DNA of 64,000 nt from UBA5070 sp035604215 (GCA_035604215.1 DATNIW010000073.1:8588-72587); one strand, 5' to 3'; positions 52,165-61,215 are shown, counted from the first letter of the stretch. Program-made: numbers and translations. Notes: generated from the sequence alone by a model not told the origin.

Positions 52165-53234
52165 GACAGGCTCCGGGGATCGAAGGCGTCCCGCAACGCG
52201 TCGCCCAGGAGGTTCCACGAGAGAACGGCGGCGAACAGGAACAGTCCGGGCAGGAGGGTCCAGGGGTGCAGGCGGATCTCGGCGATGGACATGGCTTCCT
52301 CCAGGAGGTTGCCCCAGCTGGTCTGCGGATCCTGGATGCCCAGTCCCAGGAGCGAGAGTCCGGATTCCGCCACGATGTACCCGGGAATGGAGAGGGTCGC
52401 CTGCACCGAGAGGAACCCGAAGGTCTGGGGGAGGGCGTGCCTCCACAGGATGCGCCATGGGGAAAGCCCCAGGGCGCGGGAAGCGGCGAGGAAATCGGAC
52501 TGGCGCAGGGACTGGATCATGCCCCGGAGGATGCGCGCGAGCCCGGCCCAGCCCAGGAACGAGAGGATGAGGATGATGTAGAAGTACACGACCCGAGAGT
52601 CCCAGTCCAGCGGAAGGGCCGCCCGCAGGAGCATGAGCAGGTAGAAGGCCGGCACCAGCATGACCACCTCGCACAGCCGCATCAGGGCTCCGTCCACCCA
52701 TCCGCCCGCGAACCCGGCGATGCCGCCCACCACCAGGGCGATCAGGGTGGAGATGGCCACCCCCACCACCCCGATGGTCAGGGAGACGCGGGAGCCGTAG
52801 AGGATCCGCGACAGCAGGTCGCGGCCTCGCGCGTCGGCGCCCAGCAGGTAGAGCCTTCCCGCGGGCGAGGGATCCGAAACCCGACGTCCCGGCGTGGCGA
52901 TGGCCTCGCCCAACCCCACCAGATGTCCATCGCGGAACAGCCGAAGCGGGAACCGGCAGGTGGAATCCTCCGTCCACACGCGACGGGCGTCGTCGTCGAA
53001 GGTGTACGAGACCGCGCGCACGAACGGGAGGTGCCAGGATCCGTCCGCTTCGCGCAGGTGGATTTCGGAGGGGGGCGCCCAAGAGCAGGCGCGGGCGTCG
53101 TCGTCTCCCGCGTAGGGGGCGAGCCACGGGGCGAAGATCGCCGCGAGGTACAGGGCCGCGAGCACCCAGAAGGAGATGCGGGCGGGGGTGTTCGAGGACA
53201 GCACCGATCGGAAACGCAGGACGGCGCGGTTCAC
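52161..53234 (-). CDS. oppC: Oligopeptide ABC transporter permease (OppC type) with enlarged first periplasmic loop
   Basis: The 357-residue permease has a first helix (ISFWVLAALYLAAIFAPWLAPY), then an unusually long periplasmic segment of about 90 residues containing two Cys (RACSW and STCRF). Next come the OppC GADARGRDLLSRILYGSR motif, five further helices and the EAA loop (AASRALGLSPWRILWRHALPQ). Start GTG 53234 overlaps the oppB stop (GTGA). The enlarged loop is common in some non-proteobacterial peptide transporters and may contact the binding protein. Confidence 0.9.
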   Translation of the reverse strand: MNRAVLRFRSVLSSNTPARISFWVLAALYLAAIFAPWLAPYAGDDDARACSWAPPSEIHLREADGSWHLPFVRAVSYTFDDDARRVWTEDSTCRFPLRLFRDGHLVGLGEAIATPGRRVSDPSPAGRLYLLGADARGRDLLSRILYGSRVSLTIGVVGVAISTLIALVVGGIAGFAGGWVDGALMRLCEVVMLVPAFYLLMLLRAALPLDWDSRVVYFYIILILSFLGWAGLARILRGMIQSLRQSDFLAASRALGLSPWRILWRHALPQTFGFLSVQATLSIPGYIVAESGLSLLGLGIQDPQTSWGNLLEEAMSIAEIRLHPWTLLPGLFLFAAVLSWNLLGDALRDAFDPRSLS

Positions 53235-54214
53235 GAAAGCTTCACCCGGGGATCGTTCCAGGCGTGCAGGATGTCGGAAATCAGGTTGCCAGCCAGGAGC
53301 AGGAAGGAACCCATGAGCACCGTGGCCATGACCAGGAAGAGATCCTTGGCGCGCACGGCCTCGAGGGCGACCAGCCCCAGGCCAGGCCAACTGGTGATGA
53401 TCTCGGTGAAGGCCGCGCCGGAAAGCAGGGCCGAGAACTCGAAGCCCAGCAGGGTGATGAGCGGATTGGCGGCGTTGCGGAAGGCGTGGCGCCAGAGCAC
53501 GGAGCCCTGGGACAATCCGCGGGCGCGGGCCGCGAGCACGAAGGGCTGGCGCAGCGTCTCCAGCATGGAGCCCCTGGTCACGCGCTGGAGTCCCGCCACC
53601 CCGCCCACGGCCAGCACGAGTCCGGGGATCAGCAGATGCCTCAGGACGTCCCCGACCCTGGCCGCGAGCGACAGTTGGTCGAATTCCGGCGAAACCAGGC
53701 CGCCGATGGGGAACCTGCCGAAACCGGGGATGGGCGGCGCCACGGAAGCCGCGAAGAGGAGCAGCAGCGCCAGGAAGAAACTGGGCAGGCTCATCCCGAC
53801 GAAAGCCGTCAACGAGACCAGCCGGTCGGGCCACCGTCCCCGCCGCAGCGCGGCCCACACCCCCAGGGGCACGGCCAGCAGCCAGGAAAGCAGGCTGGAG
53901 AACACCGCCAGGAGCAGGGTCGCGCCCACGCGTTCGCGGATCACGTCGGCCACGGGCCGCTTGTACTTGAAGGAATAGCCCAGGTCGCCTCGCACCGTGC
54001 GCGAAAGCCAGAGCAGATACTGTTCGGGAACGGGCTTGTCGAATCCGTACTCTGTCTCGATGCGGTGGATGAGGGCGTCGGGCACCTGGGGGTTCCCGCG
54101 CTGCGCGGACAGGGGATCGCCGGGGGAGAGCTGCAGGAGCAGGAAGGAGAGGACCGAAACCCCCAGGAGCATGGGGACCATGGCCAGGACGCGTCGCAGG
54201 ACGAAGAGCTTCAA
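53231..54214 (-). CDS. oppB: Oligopeptide ABC transporter permease (OppB type)
   Basis: The 327-residue permease has the OppB N-terminus (FVLRRVLAMVPMLLGVSVLSFLLLQLSPGDP), the segment YGFDKPVPEQYLLWLSRTVRGDLGYSF, and the EAA loop (LAARARGLSQGSVLWRHAFRNA). Six membrane helices are visible. The start is TTG 54214, sixteen bases after the oppA stop, with only a weak ribosome site. Confidence 0.92.
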   Translation of the reverse strand: MKLFVLRRVLAMVPMLLGVSVLSFLLLQLSPGDPLSAQRGNPQVPDALIHRIETEYGFDKPVPEQYLLWLSRTVRGDLGYSFKYKRPVADVIRERVGATLLLAVFSSLLSWLLAVPLGVWAALRRGRWPDRLVSLTAFVGMSLPSFFLALLLLFAASVAPPIPGFGRFPIGGLVSPEFDQLSLAARVGDVLRHLLIPGLVLAVGGVAGLQRVTRGSMLETLRQPFVLAARARGLSQGSVLWRHAFRNAANPLITLLGFEFSALLSGAAFTEIITSWPGLGLVALEAVRAKDLFLVMATVLMGSFLLLAGNLISDILHAWNDPRVKLS

Positions 54215-54230
54215 CGGAGCGGACCCGACG

Positions 54231-55958
54231 TCACTTCTTGACGAAGATCTCTTCGATGTCGTGCAGCGCGCCGCCCAGCGGCGTCGGATCCACGTTCCCG
54301 AAGCGGTCGCGAACGGCCGTCATGTACTCGGGATGGCCCAGGTACACCATGGGTTGCTCCTCGCGCACCACGGCCTGGAGTCGGTCGTAGGCGCGCTTGC
54401 GCACGGTGGTGTCCACGCTGCGCACCCCCGCCGAAACCAAGCTGTCGAGCTCCCGCTCCCACGGGGTGGACGGCGTCCTCTGGCGCGGATACCATTCGTG
54501 GGTGCGCCCCGAACTGATCCACACGTTGGCTCCGAAATGGGGCTCCGAGCCGCCCGTCAGTCCGAGCATGACCACGTCCCAGTCGAAGGTGGCGTCCAGA
54601 CGGCTGACCAGGGCGTTGAACTCCACCTGGGTGAACACCACGTCGATCCCGAGCGAGGTCAGGTCCTTGCGGACCAGGCCGGCGGTCTCGATCCGCGACT
54701 GGTTCTCCGCGTTGGTGAGCAGCGTGAACTTGATCGGATTCCCCTTCGGGTCGCGGAGCTTGCCGTCCGACCCGAGAACGTACCCGCCCGCGGCGAGTTC
54801 CGCGCGCGCGCTGTCGAGGTTCCGCACCAGCGGGGGCAGCTTGGAATTCCACCAATATCCGGAACTCGGGGAGAAAGGACCGTTGGCGTCCGACCCAAGG
54901 CCGTTCCAGACGATGTCGCGGATGGCCTTGCGGTCGATGGCCCAGCTCACGGCGCGGCGGAAGTGGACGTCGCGGAACCACGCGAGCTTGACGGGATCGA
55001 CGTAGGGTCTTCCCACCGGATCCCTGTCCATGTTCTGGTTGAAGACCAGGAAGAGCTGCGCCAGCGTCGGGCCGAGCTTCCGGACGGTGAACTTCCCCTC
55101 CTGCTCCAGCGGCTTGATCACGGGAAAGTCCTGGGGCACCACGTCCAGTTCGTCGATCTCCCCGGCCTTGAACTTCAGGACCTCCGATTTCTGGTCCTGC
55201 ACGACCGTGACCAGGACGGTGTCCAGATACGGCAGATCCTGTCCTTTCGCGTCCTTCTTCCAGTAGAACGGATTGCGGACGAACACGCCGCGGCTCCCTC
55301 CCTCGTACCGCGAGAGCTTGAAGGGTCCGGTCCCCACCAGCGAGTCGGGCGGGGTGTCGATTCCGTAGGCCGAGTTGAAGGCGTGGCCGGTCCGGCCCGA
55401 AAGTCGGGCCTTGGAGAGGATGGGAACGCCGCCGACGGCCGAGACGAAGGGACCGAACACCGTGGGCAGGCGGAATTCGACGGTGAGAGCATCCAAGGCC
55501 CGGACCTCGGGCAGCTTGCCGTCGACCGCCAGGATGTCGCGCATCGCGCATTGGACCGCGGTGTCGAACACGAGCTTGGTCCAGGTGAAGACCACGTCGT
55601 CGGCGCCGAGGGGCGTTCCGTCGTTGAACTTCAGGCCGGGACGAAGGTGGAAGACGAAGACCTTGCCGGAGGAATCCACCGTCCAGCTCTCCGCCAAGCC
55701 CGGCTTGGGGAGGCCCGTGTGGGCGTCCGCGTCGACGAGACCGGAGAAGATCAGCCCGACGAAGTCGCTGGAGGAGGATTCGTTCTCCACGATGGGGTTG
55801 AACGTCTTCGGACCGCCCTCGGAGGCGATGACCAGCTTTCCGCCCGGAGTCCCGATCTCCAGGGAATGCGCCGTCCCGGGGCCGCCCGGCTTCCCTTCGG
55901 TGGAGTGGCAGGAGGCGAGAAGGACTGTGGCCAGGAGGGCGAGCGGTATCTTGCTCAT
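54231..55958 (-). CDS. oppA: Peptide-binding lipoprotein of an ABC transporter (OppA/SBP_bac_5)
   Basis: The 575-residue protein has a lipoprotein signal (LALLATVLLASC, lipid on Cys17). The SBP_bac_5 fold is shown by TFNPIVENESSS, AESWTVDSSGKVFVFHLRPG, FNDGTPLGADDVVFTW, GTGPFKL and the late DVVMLGLTGGSEP. It captures peptides or other solutes and delivers them to OppBC. It heads the operon oppA-B-C-D-F, which runs without gaps to 50243. The substrate is not predictable from sequence. Confidence 0.92.
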   Translation of the reverse strand: MSKIPLALLATVLLASCHSTEGKPGGPGTAHSLEIGTPGGKLVIASEGGPKTFNPIVENESSSSDFVGLIFSGLVDADAHTGLPKPGLAESWTVDSSGKVFVFHLRPGLKFNDGTPLGADDVVFTWTKLVFDTAVQCAMRDILAVDGKLPEVRALDALTVEFRLPTVFGPFVSAVGGVPILSKARLSGRTGHAFNSAYGIDTPPDSLVGTGPFKLSRYEGGSRGVFVRNPFYWKKDAKGQDLPYLDTVLVTVVQDQKSEVLKFKAGEIDELDVVPQDFPVIKPLEQEGKFTVRKLGPTLAQLFLVFNQNMDRDPVGRPYVDPVKLAWFRDVHFRRAVSWAIDRKAIRDIVWNGLGSDANGPFSPSSGYWWNSKLPPLVRNLDSARAELAAGGYVLGSDGKLRDPKGNPIKFTLLTNAENQSRIETAGLVRKDLTSLGIDVVFTQVEFNALVSRLDATFDWDVVMLGLTGGSEPHFGANVWISSGRTHEWYPRQRTPSTPWERELDSLVSAGVRSVDTTVRKRAYDRLQAVVREEQPMVYLGHPEYMTAVRDRFGNVDPTPLGGALHDIEEIFVKK

Positions 55959-55982
55959 GGGCCCTGAAAGGTAGACGAGCGA

Positions 55983-56867
55983 CTATCCCGGTGGCGGCAG
56001 GAATCCCTTGGAGCGAAGGATGGACACTCCGCGCGGGGATTGCAGGAACTGGAGGAAGGCCTTGGCCGCGTCCGCGCGACTGGGGTTGATGGACTTCAGC
56101 AGGATCACCGAGGGGTAGAGAGGCGAAACCAGGGAGGTGTCGATCGGCACCCAGCGGCCGGTGCCTGCGATGGGGGTTCCCCACAGCAGCGGTTGGGGCA
56201 GGAAGGCGTCGGTGAGAATCCGCGAGGTGGATGGTTTCTTCGCCTCCGGCTTGGTGGCCGTTTTCCCGGTGTCCTTGGCCGCCGCCTTGGAGGTGTCCTT
56301 GGCGGTGTCCGTCTTGACGACTTCGGGTTCAGGCTGGGCGACGGGCACCGCCAGCGAGTCGCCCACTTCCGCCGCGTCGGGCAGCATGAGGATGCGGCGG
56401 CGGATCTCCGGCCAACCGACCAGGCTGTGCATGGCTTCCACGGCGGCTTTGCCGTCGGGCGAATCCAAGGTGTCCGTCAAGGCGATGCGGCCAGGGGTCT
56501 CGCGCAGCAGATGGCCGAGCTTGGGATCGGGCTCCAGGCCGCTTCCGCGGATCCAGATGCAGACGGGAGCCGTGGCCAGGACCAGCACCGGACCGTTCGA
56601 ACGGGGGCTGTTGGCCAGCTTGTCCGCCCAGGACTTGTCGGAGGAGAGGAAGATGTCGGTTCCCGCCGACTTGGCCTTCTCGGCCAATGCGCCGGAGCTG
56701 CCGTAGGTCGCGTGCGTGGGAATGCCGGTCTGGGCGGTGAAGGCCTTGCGCAACACCTCGAGAGCCGGTTGGTACTCGGAAGCGGCCAGGATGTTCACTT
56801 GCGCGGAAACGGCGGCTCCCGCGAAGAGCACGACCAGAAGACTCCGGATGGTTGGATTCAGTCGCAT
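55983..56867 (-). CDS. Orphan ModA-like (molybdate-type) periplasmic binding protein with Lys/Thr-rich insertion
   Basis: The 294-residue protein has a signal peptide (LLVVLFAGAAVSAQ) and the ModA pattern: NILAASEYQPALEVL, TYGSSGALAEK, GTDIFLSSDKSWADKL, LVLATAPVCIW. A low-complexity Lys/Asp/Thr/Ala segment of about 35 residues (around 180-215, with repeated KDT and TAKDT) is inserted before the last part. No modB or modC permease genes are adjacent. Ligand could be molybdate, tungstate or another oxyanion, or the protein may have a non-transport role. It lies 24 bases beyond the oppA start on the same strand, and diverges from nadB. Confidence 0.72.
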   Translation of the reverse strand: MRLNPTIRSLLVVLFAGAAVSAQVNILAASEYQPALEVLRKAFTAQTGIPTHATYGSSGALAEKAKSAGTDIFLSSDKSWADKLANSPRSNGPVLVLATAPVCIWIRGSGLEPDPKLGHLLRETPGRIALTDTLDSPDGKAAVEAMHSLVGWPEIRRRILMLPDAAEVGDSLAVPVAQPEPEVVKTDTAKDTSKAAAKDTGKTATKPEAKKPSTSRILTDAFLPQPLLWGTPIAGTGRWVPIDTSLVSPLYPSVILLKSINPSRADAAKAFLQFLQSPRGVSILRSKGFLPPPG

Positions 56868-56985
56868 TGGGATCTCCTCTGCGAATAACCTAGTCTTCCG
56901 TCCGTCGATTCGGCACCGGTGTGCGTGGATGGTGTCATGGTTTAATTTTCAATGCTCCTAGTTTTCAGCAGGACGGGAGCTTTCC

Positions 56986-58587
56986 ACGGCCGCAACCATA
57001 CATCGGGTCGATTTCCTGGTCGTCGGAAGCGGCATCGCGGGCCTCACCTATGCGCTCCGCGTGGCGGAATCGGGCACGGTGGTGGTGCTGACCAAGGGAA
57101 ACGCCGACGAAACGGGCACCCGCTGGGCGCAGGGCGGCATCGCTTCGGTCATGTCCGACGACGACGACTTCGCCTCCCATGTCCAGGACACCCTGGTGGC
57201 CGGCGACGGTCTGTGCCACCGCGATGTGGTGGAGACCTTGGTCCAGGAGGGGCCCAGCGCCGTGCGCGAGCTCATCGACTGGGGGGTGCGCTTCACCCGG
57301 CTGGGCGGGCGTGGAAGCGATTTCGACCTGCACCGCGAAGGCGGACACCACAAGGCGCGCATCCTCCACGCCGGGGACATCACCGGTGCCGAGATCGAAC
57401 GCGCCCTGCTGGATGCCGCCCGAGCCCACCCCAACATCCAGATCCTGGAACGGCGGTTCGCGCTGGAGCTGGTCACCCAGCATTTCCTGACCTCCCCGCA
57501 CGACGATGCCCTCACCTGCCACGGTGCGTACGCCCTGGATCGCGACACGGGCCGGATCGAAACCTGGCTGGCCTCGCGCACGGTGGTCTGCACGGGAGGG
57601 GTGGGGCAGGTGTACCAGCACACCACCAACCCCACCGTTTCCACCGGGGACGGCATCGCCATGGCCTGGCGTGCGGGAGCGCGGGTGGCCAACATGGAAT
57701 TCCTCCAATTCCATCCCACGGCGCTGTTCGACCCCATGCGCGGGGCGTTCCTGATCTCCGAAGCCGTGCGCGGGGCCGGGGCCTTCCTGGTGGACAGCCG
57801 CGGCGAGAGGTTCATGGAAAAGGAGCATCCGCTGAAGGACCTCGCCCCCCGGGACATCGTGAGCCGGGCCATCGACCGGCGGATGAAGGCATTGGGCGAT
57901 CCTTGCGTGTACCTGGACGCCACCGGCCTGGGATCCCATGCCCGGACCAAGTTCCCCAACATCCGGGCGCGCTGCCTGGAGGCTGGAATCCGCATGGAGC
58001 GGGAGCCCATCCCGGTCACCCCCTCCGCACACTACCTGTGCGGCGGCATCCAGACCGACCTGCACGGTCGCACCAGCATCCGCGGGCTCTACGCCTGCGG
58101 AGAATGCGCCCACACCGGGGTCCACGGCGCCAACCGGCTCGCCTCCAATTCCTTGTTGGAGGCCGTGGTCTTTTCCCGCAGGGCCGCGGAGCACTCCATC
58201 CGGGTGCCGGCCTCGCCGATTCCGGCTTCCCTGGTCCGGAGGTGGGACCGCAAGGGCACCCAAGTCCACCGCGAGGAGGTGGTCATCCGCCACCTCCACG
58301 AGTCGGTGCGGCGCACCATGTGGGATTTCGTGGGGATCGTGCGCACCACCGACCGCCTCCAGAGGGCGGCGACCCATCTGCGCCTGATCCGCGACGAGGT
58401 GGAGGACTTCTACAAGCGCACCGTGATCACGCCCAGCCTCCTGGAGCTGCGCAACGCCGCCCGGGTGGCACGTCTGATCACGGAGTGCGCCCTGCGCCGC
58501 CGCGAGAGCCGAGGCCTGCATTCTTCGCTGGATTTTCCCCGCCACGCGGCCACCGCCAGGGACACGGTCCTCAAGCACCGGGTCTGA
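56986..58587 (+). CDS. nadB: L-aspartate oxidase, with apparent ACG start codon
   Basis: The 533-residue flavoprotein oxidises L-aspartate to iminoaspartate in NAD synthesis. It shows the FAD motif VVGSGIAGLTYAL, TRWAQGGIASV, HREGGHHKARILHA, the key NMEFLQFHPTALF, APRDIVSRAID, SAHYLCGGI and TGVHGANRLASNSLLE. The frame upstream contains no ATG, GTG or TTG before the FAD motif; a TAG stands at 56959. ACG at 56986 follows GGGAG (56975-56979) by six bases and gives the expected N-terminus. The first standard start (GTG 57061) would delete the FAD-binding loop. An ATG at 56952 lies in another frame. nadA and nadC are not adjacent. Confidence 0.88.
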   Translation, partial: TAATIHRVDFLVVGSGIAGLTYALRVAESGTVVVLTKGNADETGTRWAQGGIASVMSDDDDFASHVQDTLVAGDGLCHRDVVETLVQEGPSAVRELIDWGVRFTRLGGRGSDFDLHREGGHHKARILHAGDITGAEIERALLDAARAHPNIQILERRFALELVTQHFLTSPHDDALTCHGAYALDRDTGRIETWLASRTVVCTGGVGQVYQHTTNPTVSTGDGIAMAWRAGARVANMEFLQFHPTALFDPMRGAFLISEAVRGAGAFLVDSRGERFMEKEHPLKDLAPRDIVSRAIDRRMKALGDPCVYLDATGLGSHARTKFPNIRARCLEAGIRMEREPIPVTPSAHYLCGGIQTDLHGRTSIRGLYACGECAHTGVHGANRLASNSLLEAVVFSRRAAEHSIRVPASPIPASLVRRWDRKGTQVHREEVVIRHLHESVRRTMWDFVGIVRTTDRLQRAATHLRLIRDEVEDFYKRTVITPSLLELRNAARVARLITECALRRRESRGLHSSLDFPRHAATARDTVLKHRV

Positions 58588-58601
58588 GGCCCGGAAGGGC
58601 T

Positions 58602-59024
58602 TCAATGCCCGGGGACGACGTCCTTCGCGGGAGTGGAGGGCTTGGCGATGGGTGGTGCCAGACCGAAGGTGGAGATGATGTTGGTGTCCTTGGGAAGGCT
58701 GGGGAGCAGGAAGCTGATGCCAACCGCGAGGCCGCCGATGAGGACCGCAAGGACGACGCCGACGACCCACCAGTTCGTGCGGCGGTTCTCGGGGATTTCC
58801 CCGGCGACCGGGGTTTCCCCCAGGCGGCGTCGGAGTTCCGCGGTCACTTCCTCCGCCGGGAAGGTGCGGACGACCTCCGCTTCCATCGAGACGAGTTCCG
58901 CCATCCGCGCACGGCCCTCGGTGCTCGCCGCGAGTTCCCGGGCAACCTGCGTCAAACGGGGAGGAACCTCGCCCCGGTGGAGGAGGAGCAGGAACTCGTC
59001 GATCTTGCGGATACCGCCCATCAT
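58602..59024 (-). CDS. Single-pass membrane protein resembling an anti-sigma factor, unassigned
   Basis: The 140-residue protein has a soluble N-terminal part (RKIDEFLLLLHRGEVPPRLTQ), a membrane helix (WWVVGVVLAVLIGGLAVGISFLL, about 83-105) and a short Pro-rich periplasmic tail. This is the layout of anti-sigma factors or small membrane adaptors, but the zinc-binding HxxxCxxC motif is absent and no sigma factor is adjacent. AAGGAGGG precedes two consecutive ATGs (59024 and 59021); the second has better spacing. I do not recognise a family. Confidence 0.6.
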   Translation of the reverse strand: MMGGIRKIDEFLLLLHRGEVPPRLTQVARELAASTEGRARMAELVSMEAEVVRTFPAEEVTAELRRRLGETPVAGEIPENRRTNWWVVGVVLAVLIGGLAVGISFLLPSLPKDTNIISTFGLAPPIAKPSTPAKDVVPGH

Positions 59025-59110
59025 CCCTCCTTGGCGTCGAACGACGCCGGGCACCAAAGGAAGTAATCCCCCGGTTCCCGTTCTCCGGCCCACCCGGGGT
59101 ACGGATGCGT

Positions 59111-60373
59111 TCAGGTCTCCGCGAGCGCCGCGGGGTCAGGTTCTGGGTGGTGGACCAGCCGGTTCACGTTGGACATCATGGCGAGAGTCAGCAGCATGGC
59201 GGACACCACCACCCAGCCCAGTGCGTGGTAATGGTCGAGCCTTCCGGACGGGGTCTGCACCACGATCAACCCCGCGGCGAACGAGGAGACTCCCCCTGCC
59301 AACTGCTGCATGGAAGAACTGATGGACATGTAGGCTCCCCGGTCGGGAAGCGCGGGCACGGCAGAGATCAGCGCCATCGTGCAGACCTGGCGGCCGGAGA
59401 TGGTCACGAACATGAGGCAGTTGGCGACGATCACCAGCCAGAGAGGGCTCGTGCCCAGGCCCGTGTACCAGGCCACCATGACGCATCCGGCCAGAGTCGC
59501 CAGGATCAAGGTGCGATACTTCCCGAAGGAATCGGAGAATCGGCCGATGAGCGGCCCCGCCACCATCGCCGTGGCGCCGGTGATCATGTAGACCATGGGA
59601 AGGACGGCCAGGGGAACGCCCAGGTTGTTGACGGAGAAGGTGCTGGCGAAGGGCTGGAGCATGAATCCTCCCGTGGCCACCAGCATGGTGGCGCTGAATC
59701 CGATCAGGTACCGCCGGTTGGTGGCGGTGCGCAGGAGGTGTCGCAGGGGATGGCGTCCGTGCGCGGCCCCCAGATGGCCCGTCACCGGCTTCAGGCGCAA
59801 CGCGATCACGATCCCCACGGTCGTGGCCACCCCGGCGACCATCAGGAACGGCGCGTGCCATCCGAAATGGTTGGCCAGGAACAGTCCCACGGGGATGCCC
59901 ATGACCTGGCTCGCGGAGAAGGCGCTCTGCACGAACCCCATCACCCGGCCGCGCGACTTCAGGGGGAAGAGGTCCGCGACGATGGCCATGCTGATGGACC
60001 CGATCACCCCTCCGAAGAGACCCGTGACGATGCGGGCTCCCAGAAGGAATCCGTAGGTGGTGGCCACGCCGCAGAGAACGGTGCCGAGGACGAATCCGGC
60101 GTAGAAGAAGAGCAGCAGCCGCTTTCGGTCGAAGCGATCGGCGAAGCCCGCGGCCAGGATCCCCGACACGCTCGCGCTGAAGGCGTAGGCCGAGACCACG
60201 AGACCGAATTGCCGGGCGCTGATTTCCAACCGCGGCATGAGGAAGGCTCCCAGCGGCGACAGCAGCATGAAGTCCAGGATCACGCTGAATTGCAGGAAGG
60301 CGAGCATGCCCACCACGAATTTCTGGTAGCGGGTGAAGGGCGCGATGGCCTTGCCCGTGCGAGCTGAATTCAT
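59111..60373 (-). CDS. Major facilitator superfamily transporter
   Basis: The 420-residue protein has twelve predicted membrane helices. The MFS motif A-like loop follows helix 2 (GFADRFDRKRLLLFFY), and a matching loop in the second half is GRFSDSFGKYRTLI. The pattern of LDFMLLSPLGAFLMP and SVSGILAAGFADRFDRK fits the drug/sugar efflux groups (DHA1 or AraJ-like). The substrate is unknown. ATG 60373 is used; the longer upstream frame is unlikely. The 101 bases upstream separate it from the PIN toxin gene. Confidence 0.88.
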   Translation of the reverse strand: MNSARTGKAIAPFTRYQKFVVGMLAFLQFSVILDFMLLSPLGAFLMPRLEISARQFGLVVSAYAFSASVSGILAAGFADRFDRKRLLLFFYAGFVLGTVLCGVATTYGFLLGARIVTGLFGGVIGSISMAIVADLFPLKSRGRVMGFVQSAFSASQVMGIPVGLFLANHFGWHAPFLMVAGVATTVGIVIALRLKPVTGHLGAAHGRHPLRHLLRTATNRRYLIGFSATMLVATGGFMLQPFASTFSVNNLGVPLAVLPMVYMITGATAMVAGPLIGRFSDSFGKYRTLILATLAGCVMVAWYTGLGTSPLWLVIVANCLMFVTISGRQVCTMALISAVPALPDRGAYMSISSSMQQLAGGVSSFAAGLIVVQTPSGRLDHYHALGWVVVSAMLLTLAMMSNVNRLVHHPEPDPAALAET

Positions 60374-60474
60374 CGTTGACCGAACGCCCTTTCTCCGTGC
60401 CACGGCGGCAAAGCCCCGAGGGAAGGGCGGGAAAGGTAGAAGGAGGGCGAGAATGCCTTGGTCGGTGCGGAGGA

Positions 60475-60969
60475 TCAGCTCAAAAACGGGTTCTCCACCC
60501 GCATTTCTCCAAACACTTGCCCGTGCTGCAGATCCTCCGAATAGAGGACGTGGCATTTCAGATCCAGGCCCGCCTGAACAATCAAGCTGTCGTACCAGGA
60601 TAGGGAGGCTGTCGCGGACAACAATAGGGCGCGGTGGTAGAAGTCGGAATCCGGGCTGTGGCGGCAAAGTGGCGCGAGGACCAGCCGGAGATAGTCCTCG
60701 GCATCCGCGGGACGCAAAGGAACGGCGAATCTTCGTAGCGCGACGTTCAAGAATTCCTGCACCACCTGGGAGGAAATTCGGCCCAATCTGGTAGTCAGAG
60801 CTGATTGAACCAGGCTTTTGGCACGTTCCCTCTTGGCAGGTGCGGAATCGTCGAAGGTGTAGACCAGGATGTTGGTGTCCAGGAAGAACGAGCCTTCGGG
60901 CTCGCCGGATTCACGAATTCGCGCCGGCCGCCCGCGACCGCGGGGCGTGGCTCGCTCAGGACCGGGCAT
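60475..60969 (-). CDS. PIN-domain toxin (VapC-like ribonuclease)
   Basis: The 164-residue protein has the PIN acidic residues D31 (FFLDTNILVYTFD), E72 (QVVQEFLNV), D127 (SWYDSLIVQAG) and D146 (YSEDLQHG). VapC toxins cleave tRNA or rRNA. A basic 26-residue extension (PRGRGRPARIRE) precedes the fold; ATG 60969 is the only start that fits. It overlaps the antitoxin gene by 14 bases in another frame, which couples their translation. Confidence 0.88.
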   Translation of the reverse strand: MPGPERATPRGRGRPARIRESGEPEGSFFLDTNILVYTFDDSAPAKRERAKSLVQSALTTRLGRISSQVVQEFLNVALRRFAVPLRPADAEDYLRLVLAPLCRHSPDSDFYHRALLLSATASLSWYDSLIVQAGLDLKCHVLYSEDLQHGQVFGEMRVENPFLS

Positions 60970-61180
60970 TGAGGTCGTCGCGGGTGAATCGCCTGCCAGC
61001 GGCAGCGTACCCAAGTTGGTCCATCAGGTGCTGGTAGGACGTTCCGGATTGAGGGTCGGAGACATACTCCAGGAGCCATCCCCGGAACAGTTCGTTGAGG
61101 GAGGTGTCCTGCGAAGAGGCCTTGCGACGGGCTTCCAGGAGCAGGGGTTCCTCGGCGGTCAGTGTGACATTGGAGGGCAT
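60956..61180 (-). CDS. Antitoxin partner of the PIN toxin (ribbon-helix-helix-like)
   Basis: The 74-residue protein opens with a short beta strand (MPSNVTLTAEE) followed by helices (LLLEARRKASSQDTSLNELFRGWLLEYV), the layout of ribbon-helix-helix antitoxins, which bind DNA as dimers. The C-terminus (FTRDDLNARS) should wrap the toxin. The ATG has no Shine-Dalgarno sequence and sits six bases from a near-consensus -10 box, so the mRNA is probably leaderless. Confidence 0.8.
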   Translation of the reverse strand: MPSNVTLTAEEPLLLEARRKASSQDTSLNELFRGWLLEYVSDPQSGTSYQHLMDQLGYAAAGRRFTRDDLNARS

Positions 61181-61186
61181 GGCTTT

Positions 61187-61215
61187 ATTATACACGAAAA
61201 TCGTGTGAAAAACAA
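61187..61215 (-). promoter_or_regulatory. Near-consensus sigma-70-type promoter with built-in operator for the PIN/antitoxin module
   Basis: Read on the minus strand, TTGTTT (61215-61210) and TATAAT (61192-61187) are 17 bases apart. The spacer holds a perfect inverted repeat, ACACGA-TTT-TCGTGT (61206-61192), in the place expected for autorepression by the antitoxin. The -10 box ends six bases before the ATG. Confidence 0.8.

Noticed and set aside
56952..59066. A 704-codon frame starting at ATG 56952 as the real gene
   Set aside because: Its product after the first residues is the out-of-frame reading of nadB, Arg/Gly/Pro-rich and without domains.
60708..60718. GGGACGCAAAG, a half match to the dispersed palindrome core
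   Set aside because: It lies inside the PIN toxin gene, has no second arm and matches only about ten bases; chance is the likely cause.
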